In this document: one piece after another, positions 37,280 through 46,565 of the stretch
Layout: every line of letters starts with the position of its first letter
Position numbering within the stretch: position 1 is the stretch's first letter
Assembly (NCBI RefSeq): GCF_002583405.1
Contig: NZ_BCMJ01000003.1
Location: forward strand, 186,001-250,000
Length of the DNA: 64,000 bases
Direction: 5' to 3'
Source: Secundilactobacillus silagincola
GTDB taxonomy: Bacteria; Bacillota; Bacilli; Lactobacillales; Lactobacillaceae
Program-made: the position numbers and the translations under genes
Notes under the pieces: generated by a model
Told to the model about the DNA's origin: nothing
Database searches by the model: none
The model's input: only the letters and a program-made list of their open reading frames with translations

Positions 37280-38593
37280 ATGAGTCTTGCTAACGTCTCG
37301 TTTATGGTGCTATCCAGTATTCTGGTTTTATTCATGACACCTGGGTTGGCCTTTTTTTATGGTGGTTTGGTGTCAAAACGAAACGTAGTCAATACCATGC
37401 TGTCAGTGTTTGTCATGACCGGTGTCGCCATTATTTTGTGGATTCTAATTGGATATTCATTGTCGTTTGTTGGTGATCATGGCGGTGTCTTCGGCAGTTG
37501 GGCCCACCCGTTTATGAGCCACCTGAATCTAAATACGTTGACTAGCACTCATATTCCCACAAGTCTTTATTCGTTATTCCAGATGATGTTTGCAATTATC
37601 ACCCCAGCACTGTTCGTTGGTGCGGTAGTGGGCAGAATTAGATTTAAATTTTTGCTGACTTTCTTAGTTGTTTGGTCCATTTTTATTTACTACCCAATGG
37701 TTCACATGGTTTGGAGCCCATCTGGATTGCTTGCTAAACTGGGAACAGTTGATTTTGCCGGTGGAACCGTGGTTCATATCAACGCCGGTATTACGGCCTT
37801 TGTGTTATCGGCATTCTTAGGCAAACGGATAAAGTTTGGTGACATTCCACATACCCATTACAACTTGCCTTGGGTTTTGCTTGGAACGACCATTCTTTGG
37901 ATTGGCTGGTACGGTTTCAATGCTGGATCAGCTCTAGGCGTTAACACGGTAGCCGTTCAAGCAACGTTAACCACCACGGTTGCAACCGCTACGGCAATGG
38001 TGGCGTGGATGTTTCTTGATGTTTTCATTAAAGGTAAGCCGACGTTGGTGGGTGTTTGCACAGGAACGTTGTGCGGTTTAGTTGGGATTACGCCAGGTGC
38101 CGGCTTTGTCACTGTGGGTGGCTCATTCTGGATTGGCTTAGTTGCAACTTGTTGCAGCTACTTCTTTGTTAACGTTCTAAAGGACCGTATTGGTGTGGAC
38201 GATGCGCTGGACGCTTTTGGTTGTCACGGCGTTAGTGGTATCTTCGGTAGTATTGCCACGGGTTTGTTTGCCACGAAATCAGTGAATAGCAGTCTTGCAG
38301 AAAACGGTTTGTTTTACGGTGGGGGCGTCCATCTTTTCTTAATTCAACTTGCTGCCACTTTAAGCACTATCGCCTTCGTTGCTATTATGTGTATTGTCCT
38401 TATCAAAGCACTGCAACTTGTCATGCCAATGCGTGTTGACGCCGATGAAGAAGAGCTAGGCTTAGATATTGGCGAACATGGCGAAGAAGCTGATTATACG
38501 GTTGAACTTAGCGATGATGTTGCTAAAGCCCAGAGCGATATGAAACTCTATGCCACCGAATTTAAGGGGCAAACTGCCCGTTTACGAGAATGA
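37280..38593 (+). CDS. amtB: Ammonium transporter (Amt family)
   Basis: A 437-residue Amt/Rh channel moving ammonium/ammonia across the membrane. Eleven hydrophobic helices are visible from MSLANVSFMVLSSILVLFM onward. Conserved sites include PGLAFFYGGLV, the pore histidine in VVHINAGITAFVLS and the second in FGCHGVSGIFGSIATGLFA. A 50-residue acidic C-terminal tail (EEELGLDIGEHGEEADYTVE) follows the last helix. No PII (glnK) gene is next to it. A GlnR box lies at its promoter. Confidence 0.95.
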   Translation: MSLANVSFMVLSSILVLFMTPGLAFFYGGLVSKRNVVNTMLSVFVMTGVAIILWILIGYSLSFVGDHGGVFGSWAHPFMSHLNLNTLTSTHIPTSLYSLFQMMFAIITPALFVGAVVGRIRFKFLLTFLVVWSIFIYYPMVHMVWSPSGLLAKLGTVDFAGGTVVHINAGITAFVLSAFLGKRIKFGDIPHTHYNLPWVLLGTTILWIGWYGFNAGSALGVNTVAVQATLTTTVATATAMVAWMFLDVFIKGKPTLVGVCTGTLCGLVGITPGAGFVTVGGSFWIGLVATCCSYFFVNVLKDRIGVDDALDAFGCHGVSGIFGSIATGLFATKSVNSSLAENGLFYGGGVHLFLIQLAATLSTIAFVAIMCIVLIKALQLVMPMRVDADEEELGLDIGEHGEEADYTVELSDDVAKAQSDMKLYATEFKGQTARLRE

Positions 38594-38638
38594 ACTCATT
38601 CTTTATAATGGAACCATCTAAGTAAATGAGGTGGTAAC

Positions 38639-39124
38639 ATGGGACTCGACCGCACACAACGAGTTGAACTAGTTAATATGTGCATGATTTACGACGAGAA
38701 AACAAAACAAGTGTTAGTGGAAGATAAAACTGATGTGAGCTGGAAGTTTGGTCACACCTTTCCCGGCGGTCACGTTGAGCCCAACGAACCCGTTGCGGAT
38801 GCCATGATTCGGGAAGTTTTTGAGGAAACTGGTCTGCACATCAGTCAGCTAGAAGCTTGTGGCTGCGTTGAGTGGTTCGATCAGCAAGCCGGTTATCGAA
38901 AAATCGGTTATTTGTACCGAACAAGTCACTTCTCAGGCATTCTGAAACAAAGTGACGAAGGGCGTATCTTTTGGATGCCGTTGGCCGACTTAGACGCATC
39001 AAATACGGCGGAAAGCTTTATGGAAATGTTAGCCATTTTTACCGAGCCAACAACTGTTTCTGCTATGTCCTTGACTATGAATGGCCAATTACACTTAACC
39101 GCCAATCAGCAGGACAATCAATAA
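38639..39124 (+). CDS. Nudix hydrolase
   Basis: A 161-residue Nudix hydrolase, possibly an 8-oxo-dGTP diphosphatase-like MutT. The Nudix box GHVEPNEPVADAMIREVFEE followed by TGL matches GX5EX7REUXEEXGU in full. The substrate is not predictable. GAGGTGG precedes the ATG. Its 3' end overlaps the end of the convergent CPBP protease gene by 30 bases. Confidence 0.85.
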   Translation: MGLDRTQRVELVNMCMIYDEKTKQVLVEDKTDVSWKFGHTFPGGHVEPNEPVADAMIREVFEETGLHISQLEACGCVEWFDQQAGYRKIGYLYRTSHFSGILKQSDEGRIFWMPLADLDASNTAESFMEMLAIFTEPTTVSAMSLTMNGQLHLTANQQDNQ

Positions 39125-39763
39125 ATCCCAGACAGAATGAACAATAATACTTGGCCACAGTGAACGGCTCTTGAGAAATAACCAACCGAACAGATAACCA
39201 AGAATGGCGACGGTCACTAACTGCCCCATAATCGTGATCAACGAAAGCGCTGGATAAGTCGTGAGGTATTTAGGCAGGTGAATCAACGCAAACAAAACTG
39301 CCTGAATAATGAGTGCTGACTGTTCAGTGGGAACGATTTTGCGTAACCGATTTAGCAGATAACCACGAAACACGGTTTCCTCACAAAGACCCACAATCAA
39401 AAAATCTTGCAGCAGCATGGTGGGTTTAAAACTAGCAACAACGCTAATACTATGTCGCTGAATAAATGCGCTGGCTAACATGTAAACCAAGATTGCAGCA
39501 AGCGTCACATAAAGTGGTTTGAATTTTAAGTTTAGCTGGAAGGGCCGTTCAACCTCGAATTGGTCCTTTTTCGTATGAAAAATCATGAAAAAACCGACAC
39601 CTAACCAGATCAACATTTTGACGGCATCCGTTAATAATTCCTCAGTCCAGCCGCTTGTTAAATTCATAATGGGTACGTTGATAAAAACTTGTATGACAAA
39701 CCATAAAACAAAAAAATAGCCGTACTGACTAAGTAGTTGACGACCTGTTCGTTGATGCAACAT
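39095..39763 (-). CDS. CPBP family intramembrane glutamic endopeptidase
   Basis: A 222-residue CAAX-protease/bacteriocin-processing (CPBP, Abi) family membrane protein. About six helices are visible. Motif 1 CEETVFRGYLLNRLRK has the catalytic EE-x3-R, and motif 2 is around FALIHLPKY, with a final SIIVHSVWDLL containing the third histidine region. In lactobacilli such proteins are often immunity or self-protection factors, but here no bacteriocin gene is adjacent. ATG 39763 follows GAAGGA; the in-frame upstream stretch to 39826 lacks a site. Confidence 0.85.
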   Translation of the reverse strand: MLHQRTGRQLLSQYGYFFVLWFVIQVFINVPIMNLTSGWTEELLTDAVKMLIWLGVGFFMIFHTKKDQFEVERPFQLNLKFKPLYVTLAAILVYMLASAFIQRHSISVVASFKPTMLLQDFLIVGLCEETVFRGYLLNRLRKIVPTEQSALIIQAVLFALIHLPKYLTTYPALSLITIMGQLVTVAILGYLFGWLFLKSRSLWPSIIVHSVWDLLIVLLIGG

Positions 39764-39864
39764 GATGTCACGTCCTTCATTGTTATTCGTTGTTTTTAGT
39801 GTAGCATGCGCATAGTGCAAGGACAAATAATGGTGCGCTTCTTAAGCAAAAAACGAAAAAGACC

Positions 39865-39893
39865 TTTACTTACAAAAAGTAAGCTGTTATACT
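39865..39893 (+). promoter_or_regulatory. Promoter and palindrome in front of the nitroreductase gene
   Basis: TTTACT (39865-39870), 17-bp spacer, TATACT (39888-39893) with TGT before it. TTACTT / AAGTAA (39866-39871 and 39877-39882) form an inverted repeat over the -35, a likely operator for an unknown repressor. Confidence 0.6.
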
Positions 39894-39943
39894 AGTTCTT
39901 GTAAATTAATAAATGAACGCAACTTATTGGAGGACTTTATAAA

Positions 39944-40546
39944 ATGAAAGAACAACTTTTAAACTTAGCTAAACAACGTCGCTCAATCTATGCCTTAGGC
40001 CGCAATGTGAATGCCAGTGAAGATGATTTGGCAAACTTGATCAAGGAAACAATCAAGTGGGCACCAACTTCATTTAACAACCAAACCACCCGTGCGGTTA
40101 TTCTCTTTGGCGACAGCCACGAAAAGCTTTGGGACATCGTTGCCAAACGTTTGAAGTCCGAAGTACCAACTGAAGAAGCTTATCAAAAGACGTTACAAAA
40201 GATCAACAGCTTCAAGTCAGCATTCGGAACAGTCATGTTCTACACGGACATGGCTATCGTTCACCGTTTTGAAAGTGACTTTGCGCTTTATGCAGATAAC
40301 TTCAAAGACTGGGCTGAACAGGGCCAAGGATATGCACAGTTTGCCGTTTGGACTGCCTTAGCTGAAAATGGTTTGGGTGCCAACCTGCAGCATTACAATC
40401 CTCTGATTGATGAAGAAGTAAAAGCTGCGTTCAATATTCCTGATAACTGGCAATTACGTGCCGAAATGGACTTTGGTTCAATCGAAGCACCTGCTGGCGA
40501 CAAGGAATTCATGGCTGACGAAGATCGGTTCAAAGTACTGAAGTAA
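39944..40546 (+). CDS. Nitroreductase family protein
   Basis: A 200-residue FMN-dependent nitroreductase-family oxidoreductase. RRSIYALGRN near residue 13 contacts the FMN phosphate, WAPTSFNNQTTRAVILF is the family start of the core, and NGLGANLQHYNP lies in the C-terminal half. Members reduce nitro compounds, quinones or related oxidants with NAD(P)H. Single gene with its own promoter, TTGGAGG site and terminator. Confidence 0.9.
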   Translation: MKEQLLNLAKQRRSIYALGRNVNASEDDLANLIKETIKWAPTSFNNQTTRAVILFGDSHEKLWDIVAKRLKSEVPTEEAYQKTLQKINSFKSAFGTVMFYTDMAIVHRFESDFALYADNFKDWAEQGQGYAQFAVWTALAENGLGANLQHYNPLIDEEVKAAFNIPDNWQLRAEMDFGSIEAPAGDKEFMADEDRFKVLK

Positions 40547-40576
40547 GTTTTATAAATAAAATTTAAAGCTCGGTTT

Positions 40577-40628
40577 AAAAAAGCCTGACAGATCACAACA
40601 ATATTTGTGATAACTGCCAGGCTTTTTT
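40577..40628 (+). terminator. Terminator after nitroreductase
   Basis: AAAAAAGCCTG and CAGGCTTTTTT frame a long hairpin, with an inner ATCACAA/TTGTGAT helix. Confidence 0.9.
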
Positions 40629-40778
40629 GGGCGTTCATTTGAGTTGAGACAAATAAGATCAATCTTCAAAATATAGATTTCCATAAATTTTCCAAAATTT
40701 CTAGTTTAATCTTGAAAGCGATAGTATGCTAGAATTACGCTATGAAACAAAATTGATTTTGGGAGCGTGGTTTGGAGC

Positions 40779-41891
40779 ATGAACAAGAAAGTTGCAATTA
40801 TCGGTGGTGGTATCGTTGGTGCAAGTGCCGCATACTATCTTAGTAGTTTACCTGGAGGCAGCCAAATCGATGTGACCTTATTTGACGAGGGTGCCGGTCA
40901 AGCGACAAAGGCCGCAGCAGGCATCATCTCACCCTGGTTGTCAAAACGAAGAAATCAACAGTGGTATCAGTTAGCAAAAGATGGTGCGACGACTTTAATG
41001 ACGTTGGCAAGGCGCGCGAACCTTTCAACGGATATTTATCAGCAAACTGGCACCATCATTACCAGAACCAACGAGAAGGACCTTCATGATTTGTACGTGT
41101 TAGCACAGAAACGTCATGAAGAAGCACCTGATATGGGTGAAATAGAACGCTTAACAGCTGAAGAAGTTAAAGCGTGCATACCGTTATTGACCAATCCGCA
41201 GCCAGGTATTTACGTTAGCGGTGGCGCACGAATTGATGGTGAGGCTTTGGTTAGTGAATTACTGGCGCAAGCTCAGCAAGTCAATTTGACCGTAAAGCAT
41301 CAACAAGTGACTTTTGATCATCAAGGTCATCTGCTTTCTCCAACCGGCCCGCAACGGTTTGACAACGTCATTATCGCAGTTGGTCCTTGGTTGAACGAAC
41401 TCGTTGAACCATTGGGGATCAAGGTAGCGGTTCGACCACAGAAGGGGCAGTTGATCGAATTATCTGTACCCGATTATGAATCACAAGAAAACATGCCCGT
41501 ACTGATGCCAGAAGGTGAACGGGACTTCATTCCGTTTGGTCACGGCAAGCTAATTGTTGGGGCAACTCATGATGATGAAGCTGGTTTTAATCTAACGGTA
41601 ACCCCCGAAGCTACCCAAGATTTACTGAGTAGCGCAACACAATTTGCCAACTATCTAACTCAGGATAATATTACGCGCACCAAAGTGGGTACCCGAGCCT
41701 ATACGCCAGATTTTGCCCCGTTTTTCGGTCGCCTGAAGGCCTACCCGCAAATGCTTGTGGCAAGTGGTTTAGGTGCCTCAGGATTAACGACCGGTCCGCT
41801 TATAGGTCGCTTATTAGCTGGTACCTTAATTTATGGTGGCACACCTGACTGGTCAAATTATGAAAAACCGTTAACCAATTATTTAAGCTAA
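40779..41891 (+). CDS. FAD-dependent oxidoreductase, DAO (glycine/D-amino acid oxidase) family
   Basis: A 370-residue FAD-binding oxidoreductase of the DadA/glycine oxidase type. The dinucleotide fold is KVAIIGGGIVGASAAYYL near the N terminus, FDEGAGQATKAAAGIISPW is the usual second FAD region, and the C-terminal ASGLGASGLTTGPLIGRLLAG closes the pocket. The substrate, an amine or amino acid, is unknown. ATG 40779 gives the family N terminus MNKKVAII; GTG 40767 is in frame but without a clear site. Its stop overlaps the convergent RNase H-like gene by 4 bases. Confidence 0.88.
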   Translation: MNKKVAIIGGGIVGASAAYYLSSLPGGSQIDVTLFDEGAGQATKAAAGIISPWLSKRRNQQWYQLAKDGATTLMTLARRANLSTDIYQQTGTIITRTNEKDLHDLYVLAQKRHEEAPDMGEIERLTAEEVKACIPLLTNPQPGIYVSGGARIDGEALVSELLAQAQQVNLTVKHQQVTFDHQGHLLSPTGPQRFDNVIIAVGPWLNELVEPLGIKVAVRPQKGQLIELSVPDYESQENMPVLMPEGERDFIPFGHGKLIVGATHDDEAGFNLTVTPEATQDLLSSATQFANYLTQDNITRTKVGTRAYTPDFAPFFGRLKAYPQMLVASGLGASGLTTGPLIGRLLAGTLIYGGTPDWSNYEKPLTNYLS

Positions 41892-42286
41892 TCATTTTCG
41901 TGCAACGCTTGCTGGGCAAGATTGTGAGCGCCTTGGTTTTGTTTTTCTGGCACCCATTGAGTGATAACGAGGTTAAACGCTGACTGCTTAGCTAGTAGTT
42001 GATCAACCAAGTCTTGGTAATGTTTTGCATAGCGCTTTTCAACGCTGTCGGCAACAATTTTAGAATCAGTAAAATATTGAACGGTGGCGGTTTGGGCCTC
42101 CCCGTTTAGAAGCTTCAGCAACGCTTCGAATCCAGCTAGGGCTGCGTGAAATTCGGCATGGTGATTGTCGCTGTCAGGCAAACTGGTACGTAATTGCTGT
42201 TGCTCGCCCGCGTGTACGATCAGGATACCAGCTGCACTGTGCTGGGTATCGTTGTTGGTTGCTGCATCTGTGTATAACGTATACAT
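41888..42286 (-). CDS. RNase HI-like protein
   Basis: A 132-residue RNase H-fold protein. MYTLYTDAATNND carries the first catalytic Asp, EFHAALAGFEALL the Glu, and YFTDSKIVADSV the second Asp; the last acidic position is not clear (GAHNLAQQAL stands where AD is usual). Such reverse-transcriptase-like RNase H proteins are common beside ebsA in lactobacilli. Start at 42286 with AAAGG 9 bases upstream; a longer frame to 42322 has no family similarity. Confidence 0.82.
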   Translation of the reverse strand: MYTLYTDAATNNDTQHSAAGILIVHAGEQQQLRTSLPDSDNHHAEFHAALAGFEALLKLLNGEAQTATVQYFTDSKIVADSVEKRYAKHYQDLVDQLLAKQSAFNLVITQWVPEKQNQGAHNLAQQALHEND

Positions 42287-42317
42287 GGTATCAAACCTTT
42301 CGAAATGAGGTAGTTCT

Positions 42318-42725
42318 ATCATAAATCAAAAGCGAAAATTTTTATATCAACCTGCGCCATTAAGCAGTATTATTCTGTGGAGCTGGACATTTTGCCTTCT
42401 CTTTCTTGCCCTGATCGTTGGGTTAGAGGTTTCGGCCAAACTGCAATGGATCGCCTATCTACTAGGAATTATTTTTCTGGTGTTGACTTGGGCACAAATT
42501 CATTATCGCCATATTTATTTGGATAATGGTATCATCAGGGTTAGCCGGGTGATCAATCGTAACTGGGTTCACATTCGGTTAAAGGATGTTCAGGAACTTC
42601 ACGTTTCAAAGTACCGTTTAGGTTTTATCTACGGTGGTAAGATTTATTCGTTTATCATGCCATTGAATTCTATCATTGAATTGAGTAATATCATTGGTGA
42701 AACCAAAGAAGAAGCACTCAAATAA
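42318..42725 (+). CDS. ebsA: EbsA family membrane protein with an apparent non-AUG start
   Basis: An EbsA-like protein of about 135 residues. Two membrane helices occur before residue 55 (SIILWSWTFCLLFLALIVGL and WIAYLLGIIFLVLTWAQIHY), followed by a PH-like cytoplasmic part containing RHIYLDNGIIRVSRV and KDVQELHVSKYRLG. The reading frame is open from 42309 but has no ATG, GTG or TTG before GTG 42480, which lies after both helices. ATGAGG (42305-42310) sits 7 bases before ATC 42318 and 10 before ATA 42321, so translation probably begins at one of these rare codons. The earlier in-frame TGA is at 42306. EbsA was linked to pheromone/cell-surface traits in Enterococcus; its role here is unknown. 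fhs follows by 16 bases. Confidence 0.75.
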   Translation: MINQKRKFLYQPAPLSSIILWSWTFCLLFLALIVGLEVSAKLQWIAYLLGIIFLVLTWAQIHYRHIYLDNGIIRVSRVINRNWVHIRLKDVQELHVSKYRLGFIYGGKIYSFIMPLNSIIELSNIIGETKEEALK

Positions 42726-42741
42726 ATTGGAGGTTGTTTAA

Positions 42742-44400
42742 TTGAATGATATTGAAATTTCACAAGCTGCAAAAGAGAACCCAATTACAGAAATTGCCGC
42801 TGAATTAGGACTTTCTGCTGATCAGATTGAACCTTATGGTGCCTCAAAAGCAAAAATCAAATTACCCGTTAAAGGTGACGCCAAAAATTCCAAACTGGTC
42901 TTAGTTACTTCCATCAACCCAACGCCAGCTGGTGAAGGCAAATCGACGGTAACGGTCGGGTTGGGTGACGCCCTTAGACGTCGCGGTAAAAAGGCCGCCA
43001 TTGCATTGCGAGAACCATCCTTAGGCCCAGTCATGGGCATGAAAGGTGGTGCGACTGGCGGGGGCTACGCTCAAGTGATTCCAATGGAAGACATCAACCT
43101 CCACTTTACGGGTGACATGCATGCCTTGACCGAGGCCCATGATACCTTAGCTGCCCTGATTGATAACCATATTCAGCAAGGCAATGAATTAAATATTGAT
43201 CCGCGCCAGGTGATTTGGAAGCGGGTATTAGACATTAACGACCGCGCACTGCGTCAAACTGTGATTGGTCTTGGTGGCCGGACTTCTGGTGTTCCGCGCC
43301 AGGATGGTTTTGACATTACCGTTGCCAGCGAACTCATGGCTATTCTTTGTTTGAGTAAAGATCTCGCAGATTTAAAGTCACGAATCAATCGTATCGTGAT
43401 TGGTTATACTTATGATAAAGAACCCGTCACAGTAGCTGATTTAAAAGTTGGCGGTGCCATCACATTACTGTTAAAAGATGCCATTAAACCTAACCTCGTC
43501 CAAACCTTGGAACACACACCAGCAATTATTCACGGCGGTCCATTCGCCAATATTGCTCATGGCTGCAACTCAGTTCTAGCTACCCAAACGGCTTTGAAGC
43601 TGGCTGATTATGTTGTGACTGAAGCTGGTTTCGGTGCTGATCTTGGTGGCGAAAAGTTTATGGATATCAAAACGCCTGTATTAGGCAAAACACCGGATGC
43701 AGTGGTCATTGTTGCTACCGTCCGGGCGTTGAAATACAACGGCGGGGTTAACAAGAATGATCTTGAAACCGAGAATTTGGAAGCCTTAGCTGCTGGTTCT
43801 GCAAACCTGAAACGACACGTGGCAAGCATGCAGCAGTACGGTGTGCCAGTGATTGTTGCAGTGAACCGCTTTACTTCTGATACGGATGCGGAGATCGATC
43901 AGTTACTTGGTTACATTAAAGATGAACTCCACGTCCCAGCATATGACACGACGGTTTGGGCAAATGGCGGTGGCGGTGCACTTGAACTTGCGGACGCTGT
44001 TGTTGATGCAACCAATGAAACCAGTCATTTTAACTCACTGTATCAGCAAGATGACGATGTGGTTGCCAAGATGACCACTATCGTTCAAAAAATATATGGT
44101 GGGAAGGACGTTGAACTGGAAGCCAAAGCTAAACGTCAGTTACGGCGATTTGCAAAGTATGGCTGGGATAAATTACCAGTCTGCATGGCCAAAACCCAGT
44201 ATTCCTTATCGGACAACGCTAAAGCCCTTGGTGCACCAACGGACTTTACGATTCATGTCCGGGAATTCGTTCCTAAATTAGGTGCCGGGTTCATCGTGGC
44301 GATGACTGGCAACGTATTAACCATGCCAGGACTGCCAAAACATCCGGCCGCTTTGAACATGGATATTGATGCAGATGGCAAGATTACAGGTCTGTTTTAA
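42742..44400 (+). CDS. fhs: Formate-tetrahydrofolate ligase
   Basis: Fhs makes 10-formyl-THF from formate, ATP and THF for purine and fMet synthesis. The 552-residue product contains [19 protein letters not shown] (P-loop, near residue 64), [33 protein letters not shown], and [17 protein letters not shown]-like [20 protein letters not shown] near the end. The start is TTG 42742 with GGAGG 8 bases upstream. A terminator follows. Confidence 0.97.
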   Translation: MNDIEISQAAKENPITEIAAELGLSADQIEPYGASKAKIKLPVKGDAKNSKLVLVTSINPTPAGEGKSTVTVGLGDALRRRGKKAAIALREPSLGPVMGMKGGATGGGYAQVIPMEDINLHFTGDMHALTEAHDTLAALIDNHIQQGNELNIDPRQVIWKRVLDINDRALRQTVIGLGGRTSGVPRQDGFDITVASELMAILCLSKDLADLKSRINRIVIGYTYDKEPVTVADLKVGGAITLLLKDAIKPNLVQTLEHTPAIIHGGPFANIAHGCNSVLATQTALKLADYVVTEAGFGADLGGEKFMDIKTPVLGKTPDAVVIVATVRALKYNGGVNKNDLETENLEALAAGSANLKRHVASMQQYGVPVIVAVNRFTSDTDAEIDQLLGYIKDELHVPAYDTTVWANGGGGALELADAVVDATNETSHFNSLYQQDDDVVAKMTTIVQKIYGGKDVELEAKAKRQLRRFAKYGWDKLPVCMAKTQYSLSDNAKALGAPTDFTIHVREFVPKLGAGFIVAMTGNVLTMPGLPKHPAALNMDIDADGKITGLF

Positions 44401-44411
44401 AAAATCAACTC

Positions 44412-44451
44412 AAGCGGATTGATAACAATGACGTTTATCAGCCGCTTTTTT
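44412..44451 (+). terminator. Terminator after fhs
   Basis: AAGCGG (44412-44417) with CCGCTT (44442-44447), and an inner GATAA/TTATC helix, followed by six T. Confidence 0.8.
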
Positions 44452-44459
44452 GATATAAT
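44451..44459 (+). promoter_or_regulatory. Extended -10 promoter for lspA-rluD
   Basis: TGATATAAT (44451-44459) is a perfect extended -10 directly after the fhs terminator, 77 bases before the lspA start. Confidence 0.6.
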
Positions 44460-44535
44460 GGAAGTTACTTAAACGAACAGCTGCTATTTTGGCGCAGATG
44501 AATTTATACATTTTAAAGTAAAGGAAGTTGCCAAC

Positions 44536-45000
44536 GTGTTAATTGGGCTAATTACAGCATTTATCATCTTATTATTTTTCATTGACCAATGGATCAAACA
44601 TTTTGTTGTGGCAACGATTGCACTGGGCGGTACGCATACCGTTCTGCCAGGGATTCTCTCGTTAACGTACATCCGAAATAACGGGGCTGCTTGGAGTATG
44701 CTGGCTGGTCAACAGTGGTTTTTCCTGATTATTTCAGTTGTTGCGTTAGCGGTCATGATCTGGTTTTTAGTCCGCTATCGCACTAACTGGCGGTATGAAA
44801 TTGGCTTGGCCTTTATGATTGCCGGCACATTAGGTAATTTTTACGATCGTCTCGTCAACGGCTTCGTGGTTGATATGTTCCAACTTGATTTCGTTAATTT
44901 TCCCATTTTTAATTTTGCTGATAGCTGTTTGACCATTGGTGTCATCTGGATCATGGTAATTTTGTTTATGGAAGATAAAGTGGGGACACCAAATGCCTAG
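44536..45000 (+). CDS. lspA: Lipoprotein signal peptidase (signal peptidase II)
   Basis: LspA is an aspartyl membrane protease that removes lipoprotein signal peptides after lipidation. The 154-residue protein has four helices and the catalytic segments GTLGNFYDRLVNGFVVDM and FNFADSCLTIG, each contributing an Asp. The start is GTG 44536 with AAAGGAAG upstream. It overlaps rluD by 8 bases, so the two are coupled. Confidence 0.96.
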   Translation: MLIGLITAFIILLFFIDQWIKHFVVATIALGGTHTVLPGILSLTYIRNNGAAWSMLAGQQWFFLIISVVALAVMIWFLVRYRTNWRYEIGLAFMIAGTLGNFYDRLVNGFVVDMFQLDFVNFPIFNFADSCLTIGVIWIMVILFMEDKVGTPNA

Positions 45001-45904
45001 AACAGTACAGTTAGTGATTACAGATCAAGTCGGTCGATTGGATAAGGTTGTTAGTGACATGATGCCAGATGAAAGTCGATCACAGCTCAAACAAGCAATT
45101 GATGACGAGCGTGTTTTGGTGAATCAAAAGGTGGAAAAGCCGAAGTATAAGGTTCAACCTGGTGATCAAATAGAGGTGACGATTCCAGACCCTGTTGCAC
45201 TTGATTTGGAACCGGAAAACATTCCACTGGACATCGTTTATGAAGATGATGATGTGATTGTGGTCAATAAACCCGCTGGAATGGTGGTCCATCCGTCACC
45301 TGGGCATCCTGATCACACACTAGTCAATGCGTTGTTATACCATTCGCCATTGTCAACCATCAACGGCACTTACCGACCCGGTATTGTACACCGGATTGAT
45401 AAAGATACGTCTGGTCTACTGATGGTGGCTAAAAATGATAACGCGCACCGGTCTTTAGCCGCTCAGTTGAAAAATAAAACCAACCTACGGGAGTATATCG
45501 CGCTGGTTCACGGTGTTATCAAACAGGATAAGGGCGTGATTGACGCGCCAATTGGCCGTTCGCCAAAAGATCGTAAGCGTCAAGCGATTGTAGCGGATGG
45601 CCGTCATGCTGTGACCCACTATCAGGTGTTAGAACGTTATTTGAACTATACGTTGATTTCTTGCTGGTTAGAGACGGGGCGCACGCATCAGATTCGGGTA
45701 CACATGAAATCGATTGGCCATCCCTTAGCTGGGGATCCACTTTATGGCCCTCGGAAAACGATTGCTGGTTCCGGTCAATTTCTGCACGCCAAAAAATTGG
45801 GGTTTAGGCACCCAGTTACCGGCAAACAGCTGGTGTTTGAAGCACCGCTTCCAGATGACTTCCAACGGGTGATCAATCGGCTCCGAGAACAGACGCCCCA
45901 TTAG
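44993..45904 (+). CDS. rluD: RluD-family 23S rRNA pseudouridine synthase
   Basis: A 303-residue RluA/RluD pseudouridine synthase with an N-terminal S4 RNA-binding domain (about residues 12-75) and the catalytic motif GIVHRIDKDTSGLLMVAK containing the nucleophilic Asp, plus GRTHQIRVHM near residue 230. The rRNA positions (1911/1915/1917 in E. coli) are inferred from family. lspA-rluD-pyrR is the same order as lspA-ylyB-pyrR of Bacillus. Confidence 0.93.
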   Translation: MPRTVQLVITDQVGRLDKVVSDMMPDESRSQLKQAIDDERVLVNQKVEKPKYKVQPGDQIEVTIPDPVALDLEPENIPLDIVYEDDDVIVVNKPAGMVVHPSPGHPDHTLVNALLYHSPLSTINGTYRPGIVHRIDKDTSGLLMVAKNDNAHRSLAAQLKNKTNLREYIALVHGVIKQDKGVIDAPIGRSPKDRKRQAIVADGRHAVTHYQVLERYLNYTLISCWLETGRTHQIRVHMKSIGHPLAGDPLYGPRKTIAGSGQFLHAKKLGFRHPVTGKQLVFEAPLPDDFQRVINRLREQTPH

Positions 45905-45967
45905 AGATAAAATCGCTTGCAAGTCAATTTATTCCAGCATATTGTAAAGTTATTATAGGATTTTTGA

Positions 45968-46537
<570 letters not shown>

Positions 46538-46565
46538 TACAGTAATCAAGATTGGAATGATGTAA

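Noticed and set aside
42480-42725. Short ebsA starting at GTG 42480
   Set aside because: It would remove both membrane helices and has no ribosome binding site; the frame is open far upstream with a good site at 42305.
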